Translations under genes and position numbers: made by a program
Shown: in pieces, positions 1-7,116 of the stretch
Layout: every line of letters begins with the position of its first letter
Numbering within the stretch: the stretch's first letter is position 1
The notes under the pieces: model-generated
What the model was told of the DNA's origin: nothing
What the model saw: the letters and a program-made list of their open reading frames with translations, nothing else
The model's database searches: none
From: Streptomyces soli
GTDB lineage: Bacteria; Actinomycetota; Actinomycetes; Streptomycetales; Streptomycetaceae
DNA: 63,787 bases
Direction: 5' to 3'
Assembly: GCF_003999195.1 (NCBI RefSeq)
Contig: NZ_RJVR01000354.1
Location: forward strand, 1-63,787

Positions 1-12
1 GGTGCCATGCAT
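1..12 (-). CDS. 5' end of an unknown gene leaving the window on the left
   Basis: Only four codons are visible (ATG then His, Gly, Thr). The start is supported by an AAGGAGG ribosome binding site a few bases upstream on the minus strand (about 17-24). It lies about 40 bp downstream of the stop of the cyclic-nucleotide-binding gene, in the same direction, so it may belong to the same operon. Nothing can be said about function. Confidence 0.35.
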
Positions 13-53
13 GGGGTCCTCCTTCACCGGGCCGGCGGTGAGCCGGACGGCGC

Positions 54-515
54 TCATCGCAGGGGGCCGCTGCCGTGCGGTCCGTACAGGTCGAGCAGGC
101 GGGTGCGGGCGCCCTGTAGCCGGTGCGCGACGATCTCGGCGATCCGGCGGGAGATGGCCCGCCCGAACACCGGGTCGGCCTCGCACAGGGCTCGCACCAC
201 GGTGGCGTCGAACTCCATTGCCCGTACGGGGCTTTGGGCTTCGGCGCCCAGATGCCAGGCGTACGGCGGGAAGAGCCACGACCAGCCGAGCAGGTCGCCG
301 GGACCGAGGGTCTCGACGGCGGCGGCGCGGCGGCCGGGGACGTGGAGGTCGAGGGTGACCGAGCCGGTGTGGATGATCCAGAAGCAGTCGGCCTTGCGTC
401 CTTCTTCGAAGATGCGGGTGCCTGCGGGGAAGGACACCTCGCGGGCGAGCTCCATCAGCCGCTCGCGGCCCTCCGGGGGCAGCACCCCGAGCAGGTTTGA
501 TGTGGTGGTGGTCAT
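54..515 (-). CDS. Stand-alone cyclic-nucleotide-binding (CRP/FNR sensor) domain protein
   Basis: The 153-residue product is a single cNMP-binding beta-roll (residues about 8-125). It has the family pattern FPAGTRIFEEG, a glycine-rich turn (LGPGDLLGWSWL) and a C-terminal helix (GRAISRRIAEIVAHRLQGARTR in two halves). It stops where the helix-turn-helix of a CRP/FNR regulator would begin, so it is a sensor or partner domain rather than a DNA-binding regulator. The canonical cAMP-binding Arg/Ser pair is not evident, so the ligand is unknown. The ATG follows a run of ACC codons (MTTTTS). Two palindromic boxes at 601-636 lie about 90-115 bp upstream, which suggests its own stress-responsive promoter. 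Confidence 0.8.
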   Translation of the reverse strand: MTTTTSNLLGVLPPEGRERLMELAREVSFPAGTRIFEEGRKADCFWIIHTGSVTLDLHVPGRRAAAVETLGPGDLLGWSWLFPPYAWHLGAEAQSPVRAMEFDATVVRALCEADPVFGRAISRRIAEIVAHRLQGARTRLLDLYGPHGSGPLR

Positions 516-600
516 GACGGCCCTCCGGGCCAGTGATGTCGGTTCGGCAGCCACAGGAGCTGTCACCACCATCGTGGGACGATGCCGCTGTTCAGGGCAT

Positions 601-636
601 GGGCCGGGCGGTCCGGGTCGCCCGGCCGCTCGGCCC
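601..636. promoter_or_regulatory. Pair of DosR/OsdR-like palindromes
   Basis: Boxes GGGCCGGGCGGTCC (601-614) and CGGCCGCTCGGCCC (623-636) start 22 bp apart, between the flavodoxin gene and the cNMP-binding gene. They lie about 90-115 bp upstream of the start at 515. The motif recurs before most operons in the window. Assignment to an OsdR/DosR-type regulator is inference. Confidence 0.55.
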
Positions 637-655
637 ATGCGCTGCGTCACCGCGG

Positions 656-1168
656 TCAGCGATGTTCCGCGGCGGGGGTGAGCTCGGCGGCGATGTCGTG
701 GGCCCACGTGCGGACCTGTTCGCGGTCGCGGAAGTCGCCGCCCTTGCCCTGCTGGAGGATCTGGCGGGCGATGAAGCCCTCGGCACCCTCGGTGAGCCTG
801 CCGCCGAACGTCACGTGGTCGCGGGCGTCCAGCCGGGCGATGATGCGGGCCACGCCCCGCGCGGGCGGGATCTCGCGTTCCGTGGCCGAGGCGTCGAGCG
901 GGCCGCTGCTGAACAGCCAGACCGGCCGCTGGGTGAGTGCCTGACGGTGCTGGCGGGCGAAACGGGCGGCGTCGCACTGCCAGCCGCCCGCGTACAGGCC
1001 CGCTCCCAGCACCACGGCGTCGTACGGTGCGATGTCGCGGACCGCGGCGGCGGACCGGACGTCGGTGTCGATGCCCTGCTCGCGCAGTTCCTCGGCGATC
1101 CACTCGGCGATCTCGGCCGTGGAGCCGTTCTTCGTGCCGTAGGCGATGAGTACGCGCTGTGCGGTCAT
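656..1168 (-). CDS. Flavodoxin-domain protein (HemG-like)
   Basis: This 170-residue flavodoxin-fold protein has the N-terminal FMN phosphate loop (YGTKNGSTAEIAEWIAEEL split over residues 10-28). A second conserved patch, VVLGAGLYAGGW, is typical of menaquinone-dependent protoporphyrinogen oxidase-like flavodoxins. It probably carries electrons between reduced cofactors or menaquinone and a partner redox enzyme in the cytosol. Its start lies 7 bp after the SHOCT-like gene stop and it is the last gene of a minus-strand operon (GNAT-synthetase, CBS-BON, SHOCT, flavodoxin). Flavodoxin paralogues of this type are common in actinomycete stress islands. The exact substrate cannot be read from sequence. 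Confidence 0.85.
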   Translation of the reverse strand: MTAQRVLIAYGTKNGSTAEIAEWIAEELREQGIDTDVRSAAAVRDIAPYDAVVLGAGLYAGGWQCDAARFARQHRQALTQRPVWLFSSGPLDASATEREIPPARGVARIIARLDARDHVTFGGRLTEGAEGFIARQILQQGKGGDFRDREQVRTWAHDIAAELTPAAEHR

Positions 1169-1174
1169 CGTGGT

Positions 1175-1432
1175 TCACCTCGTCTTGTGTGGCGGCTCGC
1201 CTTGTTCCAAGGTGCCGAGACCCCGGTAGTACTCGTCGTCGTCGGATCTCGCCGCGCGCGAACCGCTCGCGAGCAACTGCTGCGGGGACGGCCCGGGGAC
1301 GTGGGGCCCGGCCGCCGGGCGGCGGCGCACCAGCGCCACCGCGGCGATGGCCACCAGCGTCCAGAACCCGAGAGTCCCCAGGGCCATGAAGGCGTAGCCC
1401 CAGCCGTTCATGCCGTGGCCGTACATGTACAC
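1175..1432 (-). CDS. Small membrane protein with a frame-scrambled SHOCT motif
   Basis: The 85-residue product has one transmembrane helix (about residues 13-35, ending in RRRP) and a C-terminal tail. The actual frame reads LLASGSRAARSDDDEYYRGL. Shifting frame at about 1267-1271 and back at about 1243-1246 restores the SHOCT signature LAERFARGEIDDDEYYRGL. The helix and the extreme C-terminus are therefore in frame while about nine SHOCT residues are replaced. The protein may be made but its SHOCT oligomerisation motif should be lost. It lies between CBS-BON (15 bp) and flavodoxin (6 bp) in one operon. A sequencing error is the alternative. Confidence 0.7.
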   Translation of the reverse strand: MYMYGHGMNGWGYAFMALGTLGFWTLVAIAAVALVRRRPAAGPHVPGPSPQQLLASGSRAARSDDDEYYRGLGTLEQGEPPHKTR

Positions 1433-1447
1433 GGTGTCCGCCCTTCG

Positions 1448-2164
1448 TCAGAGCTTGCGGAGCCAGTCGTCGGCGACGCCGTGCACCGCCGGTTCGGCCG
1501 GGCGCAGCCGAGAGTCGTCGTAGCGGTGGGTGAGGTGGTTGACGACGGCGACCACGCCGTTGATCTGGCCGGTCATGTGTGCGGCGATGGTGACTTCGCT
1601 CTGCCGCTCCAGCCGGCCGTCCAGTGTGACGACGCCGTCGGTGACGGAGACGCCGATGGCGTGCGGGCTGAGCCACAGAGTGCGGACCAGGATCTCGTCG
1701 ATCACCTCGGCGCGGATGTCCTCGTCGGTGCGGAGGAAGATCTGCAGCAGGTCGCGGCGGGTGACGATGCCGACCAGGCGGTTCTCCTCGTCCAGGACGG
1801 GCAGCCGTTCGACGCGGTGCTCGGCCATGGTGCGGGCGGCGCGGGCGATGGAATCGTCGGCGCGGACGGTGATCGGCGGGGTGGACATCAACTGCCCGGC
1901 GGTGCGGGCGCGGGCCTTGACGGCCGCCCTGCGTGCGGAGCGGGTCAGGCGGAAGCGCCGCATCCCGCCATACTCCTGTTCGGCCTGACGGATCATCAGG
2001 TCGGTCTCGGAGATGACCCCGATGACCTTCTCGTCCTCGTCCACGACCGGCAGGCCGCTGATGCGATGCTGCGCGAGCAGCGCCGCGACTTCCTTGAACG
2101 GCGTTGCGTACACCGCCCGGGCGACGTCGCTCGTCATCACGTTGCCGGTCTTCTGGTGCTTCAT
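1448..2164 (-). CDS. CBS-CBS-BON domain protein
   Basis: The 238-residue protein has two CBS domains (about 7-60 and 97-150; motifs ISGLPVVDEDEKVIGVISETDL and ERLPVLDEENRLVGIVTRRDL in two halves) followed by a BON domain (about 155-215, VTDGVVTLDG). CBS pairs bind adenosine nucleotides and report energy state. BON domains bind phospholipid or periplasmic-type surfaces, although this protein has no signal peptide. The ATG is preceded by GGAAAGGAG. It follows the GNAT/acyl-CoA synthetase by 29 bp in the same operon, so nucleotide sensing may be tied to that enzyme. It is one of five paralogues with this architecture in the window. Confidence 0.9.
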   Translation of the reverse strand: MKHQKTGNVMTSDVARAVYATPFKEVAALLAQHRISGLPVVDEDEKVIGVISETDLMIRQAEQEYGGMRRFRLTRSARRAAVKARARTAGQLMSTPPITVRADDSIARAARTMAEHRVERLPVLDEENRLVGIVTRRDLLQIFLRTDEDIRAEVIDEILVRTLWLSPHAIGVSVTDGVVTLDGRLERQSEVTIAAHMTGQINGVVAVVNHLTHRYDDSRLRPAEPAVHGVADDWLRKL

Positions 2165-2193
2165 GGCGTTCTCCTTTCCGGCTTCTTCAGAGG

Positions 2194-4911
2194 TCAGCGG
2201 AGGCGGCGCAGGTACGGGTCGTGGGCGTGGCGGGGCAGAAGGCGGATGCGGACGTCGAGGGCGGTGATGCCGTCGGGCCGGGCGATGACCGGGTTGAGGT
2301 CCGCCTCGGCGAGCTGGGGCAGGTCGCTCGCCAGCTGCGACAGCCGCAGCAGCAGCTGCTCCAGCCCTTCCAGGTCGACCGGTCCGCTGCCTCGGTGGCC
2401 GAACAGCAGCGGGGCACAACGGGGTGCGGTGATCAGGTCGTGTACGTCGCGGTCGGTGAGCGGGGCGAGGCGGGCGGCGTGGTCGGCGAGGATTTCGGCG
2501 GCGGTGCCGCCGAGGCCGAACAGAACCAGGGGGCCGAAGACCTCGTCCTGGACCACGCCGGCGACCAATTCGGTGCCGCGCTTCGCCATGGGCTGGACCA
2601 GGACGCCGGTCATGACGTCACCGAACCGGGCCGACAGGTCACGGTAGGCGGCACGGACCTGCGCGGCGCCTTCCAGGTCGAGCAGGACCGCAGACTGGTC
2701 GCTCTTGTGCAGCAGGCCCGGCCAGTGGGCCTTGAGGACCACGCGGCCGTCGGCGAGGCGCGCGGCCGCGTCGATGGCTTCCTGCTCGGACTCGGCCCAG
2801 GCCTGCGGAAGGTGCGGGATGGCGTAGCGGTCCAGCAGGTCCGCACACGTACGGGGGTCGAGCCAGCCGCCCTCGGGGTTCACAGTGAGGAAGGCGTCAA
2901 CGAGCGCATGGGCGCCTGCCGTGTCGGTGCCGGTCAGCTCCGGGACCGTACCCGGCGGCTGGGCGAGCCAGCGGGCGCGGGCGGCGGCGTGGGCCAGGGC
3001 CCGGGCGGCGTCCTGCGGGTCGGTGTACGCGGGGAGGGCGCCGCCGCCCGGGGTGCGCAGGAGCCGGACCCGGTCCGCCTGGTCGAGGAGGACCGCGGCG
3101 ACCGTTCGGGAGGGCTGCTGCGGGGCGGCGTGGGTGAGGGCCCGGAGGGGATCGTCGCCGGTCGCGTCGGCCAGTGCGGTGGGCACCAGGGCCACCAGGA
3201 CCGCGTCCACGGCACCGTGTGCGCAGAGCCGGTCCACGCAGGCCCGCAGGGTCTCGGCGCCCACGGCGGCGGTGGCGTCGACCGGGTTGGTGGCGCTCGC
3301 CCCTGCGGGGAGCAGGCCGATCAGCTCGGTGACCAGGCCGGTGGGAAGTTCGGGGACGGTCAGACCCGCCTCGGCGCAGGCGTCGGCGGCCAGGACGCCC
3401 GCGCCGCCCGCGTTCGACACGACGGCCACCCGGGCCCCGGCCGGGAGCGGTTGGGAGTGCAACAGGGCTGCGGTGTCGAGTAGTTCGCCGATCGTACGGG
3501 TGGCGATGACCCCGGCCTGGGTGAACAGCGCCTGCCGGGTCATCGTCGGCGTCGCGGCCGCGGCGGTGTGCGAGGCCGCGGCCCGCCTGCCTGCGGTGGA
3601 GCGGCCGGCGTCGACGGTCAGCACCGGCATCCGCCGGGCGACCCGTCGTGCCGTACGGGAGAAGGCGCGCGGATTGCCGAACGACTCCAGGTGCAGCAGG
3701 GCCAGGCCGGTACGGCCGTCGTCCTCCCACCACTGCAGCAGGTCGTTGCCGCTGACGTCGTACTTGTCGCCAAGCGACACAAAGCTCGACACGCCGATCC
3801 CGAGCCGTGACAGCCCGCCGAGCAGCGCGATGCCGACCCCGCCGGACTGCACCGCGACCCCGGCCGTGCCGGGTAGCGGGCAGTGCGCGGCGAACGTCGC
3901 GTCCAGCCGCACCGGCTCCTCGGTGTTGGCGATGCCCAGGCAGTTCGGGCCGACCAGCCGCATGCCATGGCGGCGGCACGTGGCCAGCAGGGCGGCCGCC
4001 TGACCGGAGTCGAGGCCGGACGTCAGGACGACCAGGGCGTGCACGTCGGCCTTGCCGCACTGCTCGGCCGTCTCCGGCACGGCGTGCGCCGGCACGGCGA
4101 GCACCGCGAGGTCGGGCGGGCGCGGAAGTGCGGTCACGGCAGGGAAGCAGGGTGTGTGCTCGATGGCGTGGGCATGCGGGTTGACGGCGTACAGGCGGCC
4201 GGTGAAGCCGGCACGGTGGATGTTCTTCAGGACCGCGCGGCCCACCGACCCCGGCTTGGTGCCCGCTCCGACCACCGCGATGGAGCTCGGGCGCAGCAGC
4301 GGCCGCAGGCTCGCGGCATCGGCGGTACGGCCGCGTTCGTCGACCGCCGACAGGTAGTGCTCGTCCGGGGTGAGCGTCACGGTGCAGTGCACTTCGGTGC
4401 CGTCGAAGCGGCGGGCAGTATTCAGACCGAGGTCGGAGAACACCTTGAGCATCAGGTGGTTGTCGGCCAGGGCATCGGCGGTGAAGGCCGTGATGCCGTC
4501 CTGGCGGGCGGCATGCACCAGGTGCTCCAGGAGCAGGGTGCCCACGCCGTAGTGGTGGAAGTCGTCGGCGACCGCCAGGGCGATCTCCGCAGAGGTGGGG
4601 GTCCCCCCGGCGGAGCCAGGGGGAGGATCCGTGCCGGTCTCGTACTCGGCGACGCCCACGATCCGGCCGTCGAAGGCGGCGATCAGAGTACGGTGGCCGG
4701 GCCGCCGCGGGGCACAGAGCCGGTCCGCGGCCATCCGGACCGAAAGCCGGCTCACTCCGAAGAACCGCAACCGCAGGTTCTCGGCCGACATCTCCTCGTA
4801 CAACCGCAGCACCTGGTGGTGGTCCTCCGGCCGCGCGGGCCGTATCTCCACCGTCCGGCCGTCGGCCAGCAGCGCGTGGGTCGCTCGCACGCTGTGCGTG
4901 GTGTCAGTCAT
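2194..4911 (-). CDS. GNAT acetyltransferase fused to ADP-forming acyl-CoA synthetase
   Basis: The 905-residue cytosolic protein starts with a GNAT domain (about 15-175; acetyl-CoA loop around ADDFHHYGVGTLLLEHLV). A CoA-binding domain follows (about 190-320, PSSIAVVGAGTKPGSVGRAV), then a succinyl-CoA-ligase-like domain and a C-terminal ATP-grasp domain (about 690-905, ending DLNPVIARPDGITALDVR). This N-terminal-GNAT order matches the Streptomyces PatA-type lysine acetyltransferases and is reversed from enterobacterial Pat. Such proteins acetylate the active-site lysine of acetyl-CoA synthetases, and an AcsA homologue lies at 38110-39903. An enzymatic ADP-forming acetate-CoA ligase role is the alternative. 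The ATG at 4911 was chosen because the GNAT homology begins just after it and an AGGAGAAGAGGA stretch precedes it. Confidence 0.88.
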   Translation of the reverse strand: MTDTTHSVRATHALLADGRTVEIRPARPEDHHQVLRLYEEMSAENLRLRFFGVSRLSVRMAADRLCAPRRPGHRTLIAAFDGRIVGVAEYETGTDPPPGSAGGTPTSAEIALAVADDFHHYGVGTLLLEHLVHAARQDGITAFTADALADNHLMLKVFSDLGLNTARRFDGTEVHCTVTLTPDEHYLSAVDERGRTADAASLRPLLRPSSIAVVGAGTKPGSVGRAVLKNIHRAGFTGRLYAVNPHAHAIEHTPCFPAVTALPRPPDLAVLAVPAHAVPETAEQCGKADVHALVVLTSGLDSGQAAALLATCRRHGMRLVGPNCLGIANTEEPVRLDATFAAHCPLPGTAGVAVQSGGVGIALLGGLSRLGIGVSSFVSLGDKYDVSGNDLLQWWEDDGRTGLALLHLESFGNPRAFSRTARRVARRMPVLTVDAGRSTAGRRAAASHTAAAATPTMTRQALFTQAGVIATRTIGELLDTAALLHSQPLPAGARVAVVSNAGGAGVLAADACAEAGLTVPELPTGLVTELIGLLPAGASATNPVDATAAVGAETLRACVDRLCAHGAVDAVLVALVPTALADATGDDPLRALTHAAPQQPSRTVAAVLLDQADRVRLLRTPGGGALPAYTDPQDAARALAHAAARARWLAQPPGTVPELTGTDTAGAHALVDAFLTVNPEGGWLDPRTCADLLDRYAIPHLPQAWAESEQEAIDAAARLADGRVVLKAHWPGLLHKSDQSAVLLDLEGAAQVRAAYRDLSARFGDVMTGVLVQPMAKRGTELVAGVVQDEVFGPLVLFGLGGTAAEILADHAARLAPLTDRDVHDLITAPRCAPLLFGHRGSGPVDLEGLEQLLLRLSQLASDLPQLAEADLNPVIARPDGITALDVRIRLLPRHAHDPYLRRLR

Positions 4912-4994
4912 CGCGGTCCTCTTCTCCTCGGATGCCGTTTCCACGATCCGCCGACGCGCGGGTGACCGGCTGGGGCTGGCCGGGGGCGGGGAGA

Positions 4995-5008
4995 GGGCCG
5001 TTCGGCCC
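4995..5008. promoter_or_regulatory. Perfect DosR/OsdR-like palindrome upstream of GNAT-synthetase operon
   Basis: GGGCCGTTCGGCCC is a perfect inverted repeat with a TT centre. It is about 90 bp upstream of the start at 4911 and just downstream of the neighbouring CBS-BON gene. No convincing second copy is visible 21 bp away. Confidence 0.6.
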
Positions 5009-5029
5009 CGATCCGTCCGGCGCGGTCGG

Positions 5030-5620
5030 TCAGGCATTGAGCTTGTGACCCAGATGGCTCCGGACGTCGACCACACCGTCCACACCGCGGCACAGCCGCT
5101 CCAGGACGGGGGTGAGGCTCGCTTGTCCGACGGTGCCGTTCAAGGTGACGCGTCCGTCGACGACATGGACGGTCACGGAGTGGGGGGCGAGGCCCAGCGT
5201 CCGCGTGAGGACGTCGCCCTGGATCTCCTCGCGGATCGCGCTGTCCTGCCGCAGGAAGACCCGCAGCAGGTCGCTGCGGCTGACGACGCCGATCAGCCGA
5301 CCGGCGTCGTCCACCACGGGAAGGCGCTTGACATGGTGGCTCTCCATCACCCGGGCGGCTTCCACGACGGTCCACTGCGGGCGGGCGACGACCGCCGGGC
5401 TGGTCATCAGCCCCTCAGCCGTGATCGCATCCGCCTCCCTGCGCAGCACGTCGGCTTCGGACACCACGCCCACGGGACGGTCCCCGTCGTCCACGACGGG
5501 GACGGCCGTAATGCCGTACTGAGCGAGAAGCTTGGCGATCTCCTTGAAGGCCGTGTCCCGGCCTGCGCGGACGACCTCCCTTGTCATCAGGTCCCTGACG
5601 CATCGATGCTGCATGGTCAC
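5030..5620 (-). CDS. CBS-CBS-BON domain protein
   Basis: This 196-residue paralogue has CBS1 (about 8-60, ITAVPVVDDGDRPVGVVSEADV), CBS2 (about 72-125, VKRLPVVDDAGRLIGVVSRSDL, in two halves) and BON (about 130-192, VVDGRVTLNGTVGQA). Its spacer between the CBS domains is short compared with the copy at 1448-2164. A nucleotide-responsive adaptor is likely. It is divergent from the USP gene at 5826 and shares the 5688-5724 palindrome pair with it. ATG at 5620 gives MTMQHRCVRDLMTREVV, the usual N-terminus of this family. Confidence 0.9.
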   Translation of the reverse strand: MTMQHRCVRDLMTREVVRAGRDTAFKEIAKLLAQYGITAVPVVDDGDRPVGVVSEADVLRREADAITAEGLMTSPAVVARPQWTVVEAARVMESHHVKRLPVVDDAGRLIGVVSRSDLLRVFLRQDSAIREEIQGDVLTRTLGLAPHSVTVHVVDGRVTLNGTVGQASLTPVLERLCRGVDGVVDVRSHLGHKLNA

Positions 5621-5687
5621 GGCCGTCGCCTCCTTCGCCCGGTTGCCCCCTTACCTCCACTGTCCGCACGGAGGGCCGGCCGCGCGT

Positions 5688-5724
5688 GGGCCGGTCGGCC
5701 CTCCGTCCAGCGGCCGACCGTCCC
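5688..5724. promoter_or_regulatory. Palindrome pair in a divergent promoter region
   Basis: GGGCCGGTCGGCCC (5688-5701, perfect arms) and CGGCCGACCGTCCC (5711-5724) start 23 bp apart. They lie between the CBS-BON start (5620) and the USP start (5826). The first is about 75 bp from the minus-strand start and the second about 108 bp from the plus-strand start. Confidence 0.6.
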
Positions 5725-5825
5725 CGATTGGGACCGCACCGGCCCCTCGCCCGCCATGACGGGACAGTGCCACGCTGCCAATGCGAGAGCTGCGATCGGC
5801 AAACGCACGAGAGGCGGTGGGGACG

Positions 5826-6701
5826 ATGGAGTTTCCCCTGGTGGTCGGTGTCGACGGATCGGAATCAGGCCTGCAAGCGGTGGACTGGGCCGTGGGCGAG
5901 GCAGCACGGCACGAGGTGCCGCTGCGTCTCGTGTACGCGTCCCTGTGGGAGCGCTACGAAGGGAGGATGCCGTCCTTCGGCCCCGGCAGGCCGTCCGAGC
6001 GGGTCATGGCCGAGCACATCATCGCCTCTGCGGCGGAACGGGCCTGGCTGGGCAACCCGGACGTGAAGCTCTCCACCGACGTGCTGCCCGAGGACACCGT
6101 GTCGGCGCTCCTGCGCGAGGGCCGCGAAGCCTTCGCGCTCGTCACCGGGCACCGCGGCCGGGGCGAACTCGCCGGCGCGCTGCTCGGATCGGTCGGTCTG
6201 GCGGTGGCGTCCCGCGCCCAGTGCCCGGTGATCGTCGTACGCGGAGCACAGCCCAACGCCCAGGGCACCTTCGGCCGCGTGGTGCTCGGCGTCGGAGAAG
6301 CGGGCGAGGGCGAGGCGGCTGTGGCGTTCGCCTTCCGTGAGGCCGAACTGCGCGGCGGCGGGCTCGATGCCGTACGCGCCTGGCGCTGCCCGGCGCGCGA
6401 GCTGCCCGACTTTCCGACGCACCAGGCCGAGGCCGCCGATCCGCACCGGCGCGAGGCCGAGCGGCTTCTGGACGACGCGCTGCGCGCCCCGGCCCGTGAG
6501 CACCCAGGGGTTGCTGTGCGTCGTGAGACGCGCGAAGGCACGGCGCGCGACGCCTTGCTGGACGCGGCAGTCTCGGCGGATCTACTCGTGGTCGGTGCCC
6601 GGCGCAGGCACGGCTCCTTCGGCATGCAGCTCGGCCCAGTGAACCACGCGATGCTGCACCACGCCGCCTGCCCCGTGGCGATCGTGCCGCAGACGAGCTG
6701 A
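5826..6701 (+). CDS. Tandem universal stress protein
   Basis: The 291-residue protein contains two USP domains. Domain 1 starts VVGVDGSESG and carries the ATP-binding glycine pattern TGHRGRGELAGALLGSVG. Domain 2 ends GARRRHGSFGMQLGPVNHA and then the HHAACPVAIVP tail. USPs of this kind bind ATP and accumulate in hypoxia, stationary phase and other stress. The ATG at 5826 was preferred over an in-frame ATG at 5781 because the first USP strand begins two residues after it and an AGAGGCGG precedes it. The gene is monocistronic. A fragment strongly resembling its C-terminus occurs at 59735-59929. Confidence 0.9.
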   Translation: MEFPLVVGVDGSESGLQAVDWAVGEAARHEVPLRLVYASLWERYEGRMPSFGPGRPSERVMAEHIIASAAERAWLGNPDVKLSTDVLPEDTVSALLREGREAFALVTGHRGRGELAGALLGSVGLAVASRAQCPVIVVRGAQPNAQGTFGRVVLGVGEAGEGEAAVAFAFREAELRGGGLDAVRAWRCPARELPDFPTHQAEAADPHRREAERLLDDALRAPAREHPGVAVRRETREGTARDALLDAAVSADLLVVGARRRHGSFGMQLGPVNHAMLHHAACPVAIVPQTS

Positions 6702-6720
6702 CCCCCTCCCCGGCAACCGC

Positions 6721-6780
6721 CCGAGCCCGGCCCAGCGGTCCCCGGCAGACAGTGCCGAACGGCCCGTAGGCCGGGCTCGG
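6721..6780. repeat. 12-bp inverted repeat enclosing palindromic boxes
   Basis: CCGAGCCCGGCC (6721-6732) and its exact reverse complement (6769-6780) flank a 36-bp interval just downstream of the USP stop. The arrangement could act as a terminator for the USP gene. It overlaps the palindrome pair at 6729-6765. Confidence 0.5.
6729..6765. promoter_or_regulatory. Palindrome pair upstream of the PFL/USP scar
   Basis: GGCCCAGCGGTCCC (6729-6742, imperfect left arm) and GTGCCGAACGGCCC (6752-6765) start 23 bp apart, about 105-127 bp before the ATG at 6863. The retained operator suggests that the lost pyruvate formate-lyase gene was once part of the same regulon. Confidence 0.45.
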
Positions 6781-6862
6781 CAGGCCCTGCCCTCCGTCTC
6801 GGCAAATGGCAGGCATCGAAGCAGGACGACGACGTACGCAGAAGTGCAGAAGTGAGGCAGCG

Positions 6863-7112
6863 ATGACCGTGACAGCCCGAACGGGCATGGACACCGCGAT
6901 CGGCGCATGGCGCGGCTTCGCAGGCCGGACCTGGCGCGAGCATATTGACGCGCGCGACTTCATCCAGGCCAACTACACCCCGTACGAAGGCAACGCGTCC
7001 TTCCTGACCGGCCCGACCGCACTGGGCCCCATCACCCACGCTCTGCTCCACCACTCCCACTGCCCGGTCCTCCTCGTCCCGGTCCCGTGGATCCGGAGGA
7101 CGGAACCCACGC
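6863..7112 (+). pseudogene. Pyruvate formate-lyase N-terminus joined to a USP C-terminus (deletion scar)
   Basis: From ATG 6863 the frame reads a pyruvate formate-lyase N-terminus (AWRGFAGRTWREHIDARDF, then NYTPYEGNASFLTGPTA). It passes without a stop into the characteristic USP C-terminal tail (LGPITHALLHHSHCPVLLVP, 7021-7086). The frame then runs on antisense to SulP. The simplest reading is a deletion that removed nearly all of pfl, whatever lay between, and most of a USP gene, leaving about 75 hybrid residues. PFL catalytic Cys-Cys and glycyl-radical sites are absent, so no PFL activity is possible. Confidence 0.7.
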
Positions 7113-7116
7113 CTGA

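Noticed and set aside
533..2647. Long plus-strand open frame (704 codons) opposite flavodoxin, SHOCT and CBS-BON genes
   Set aside because: Low-complexity, Gly/Arg/Val-rich product with no motif. It is antisense to well-supported genes and typical of high-GC shadow frames.
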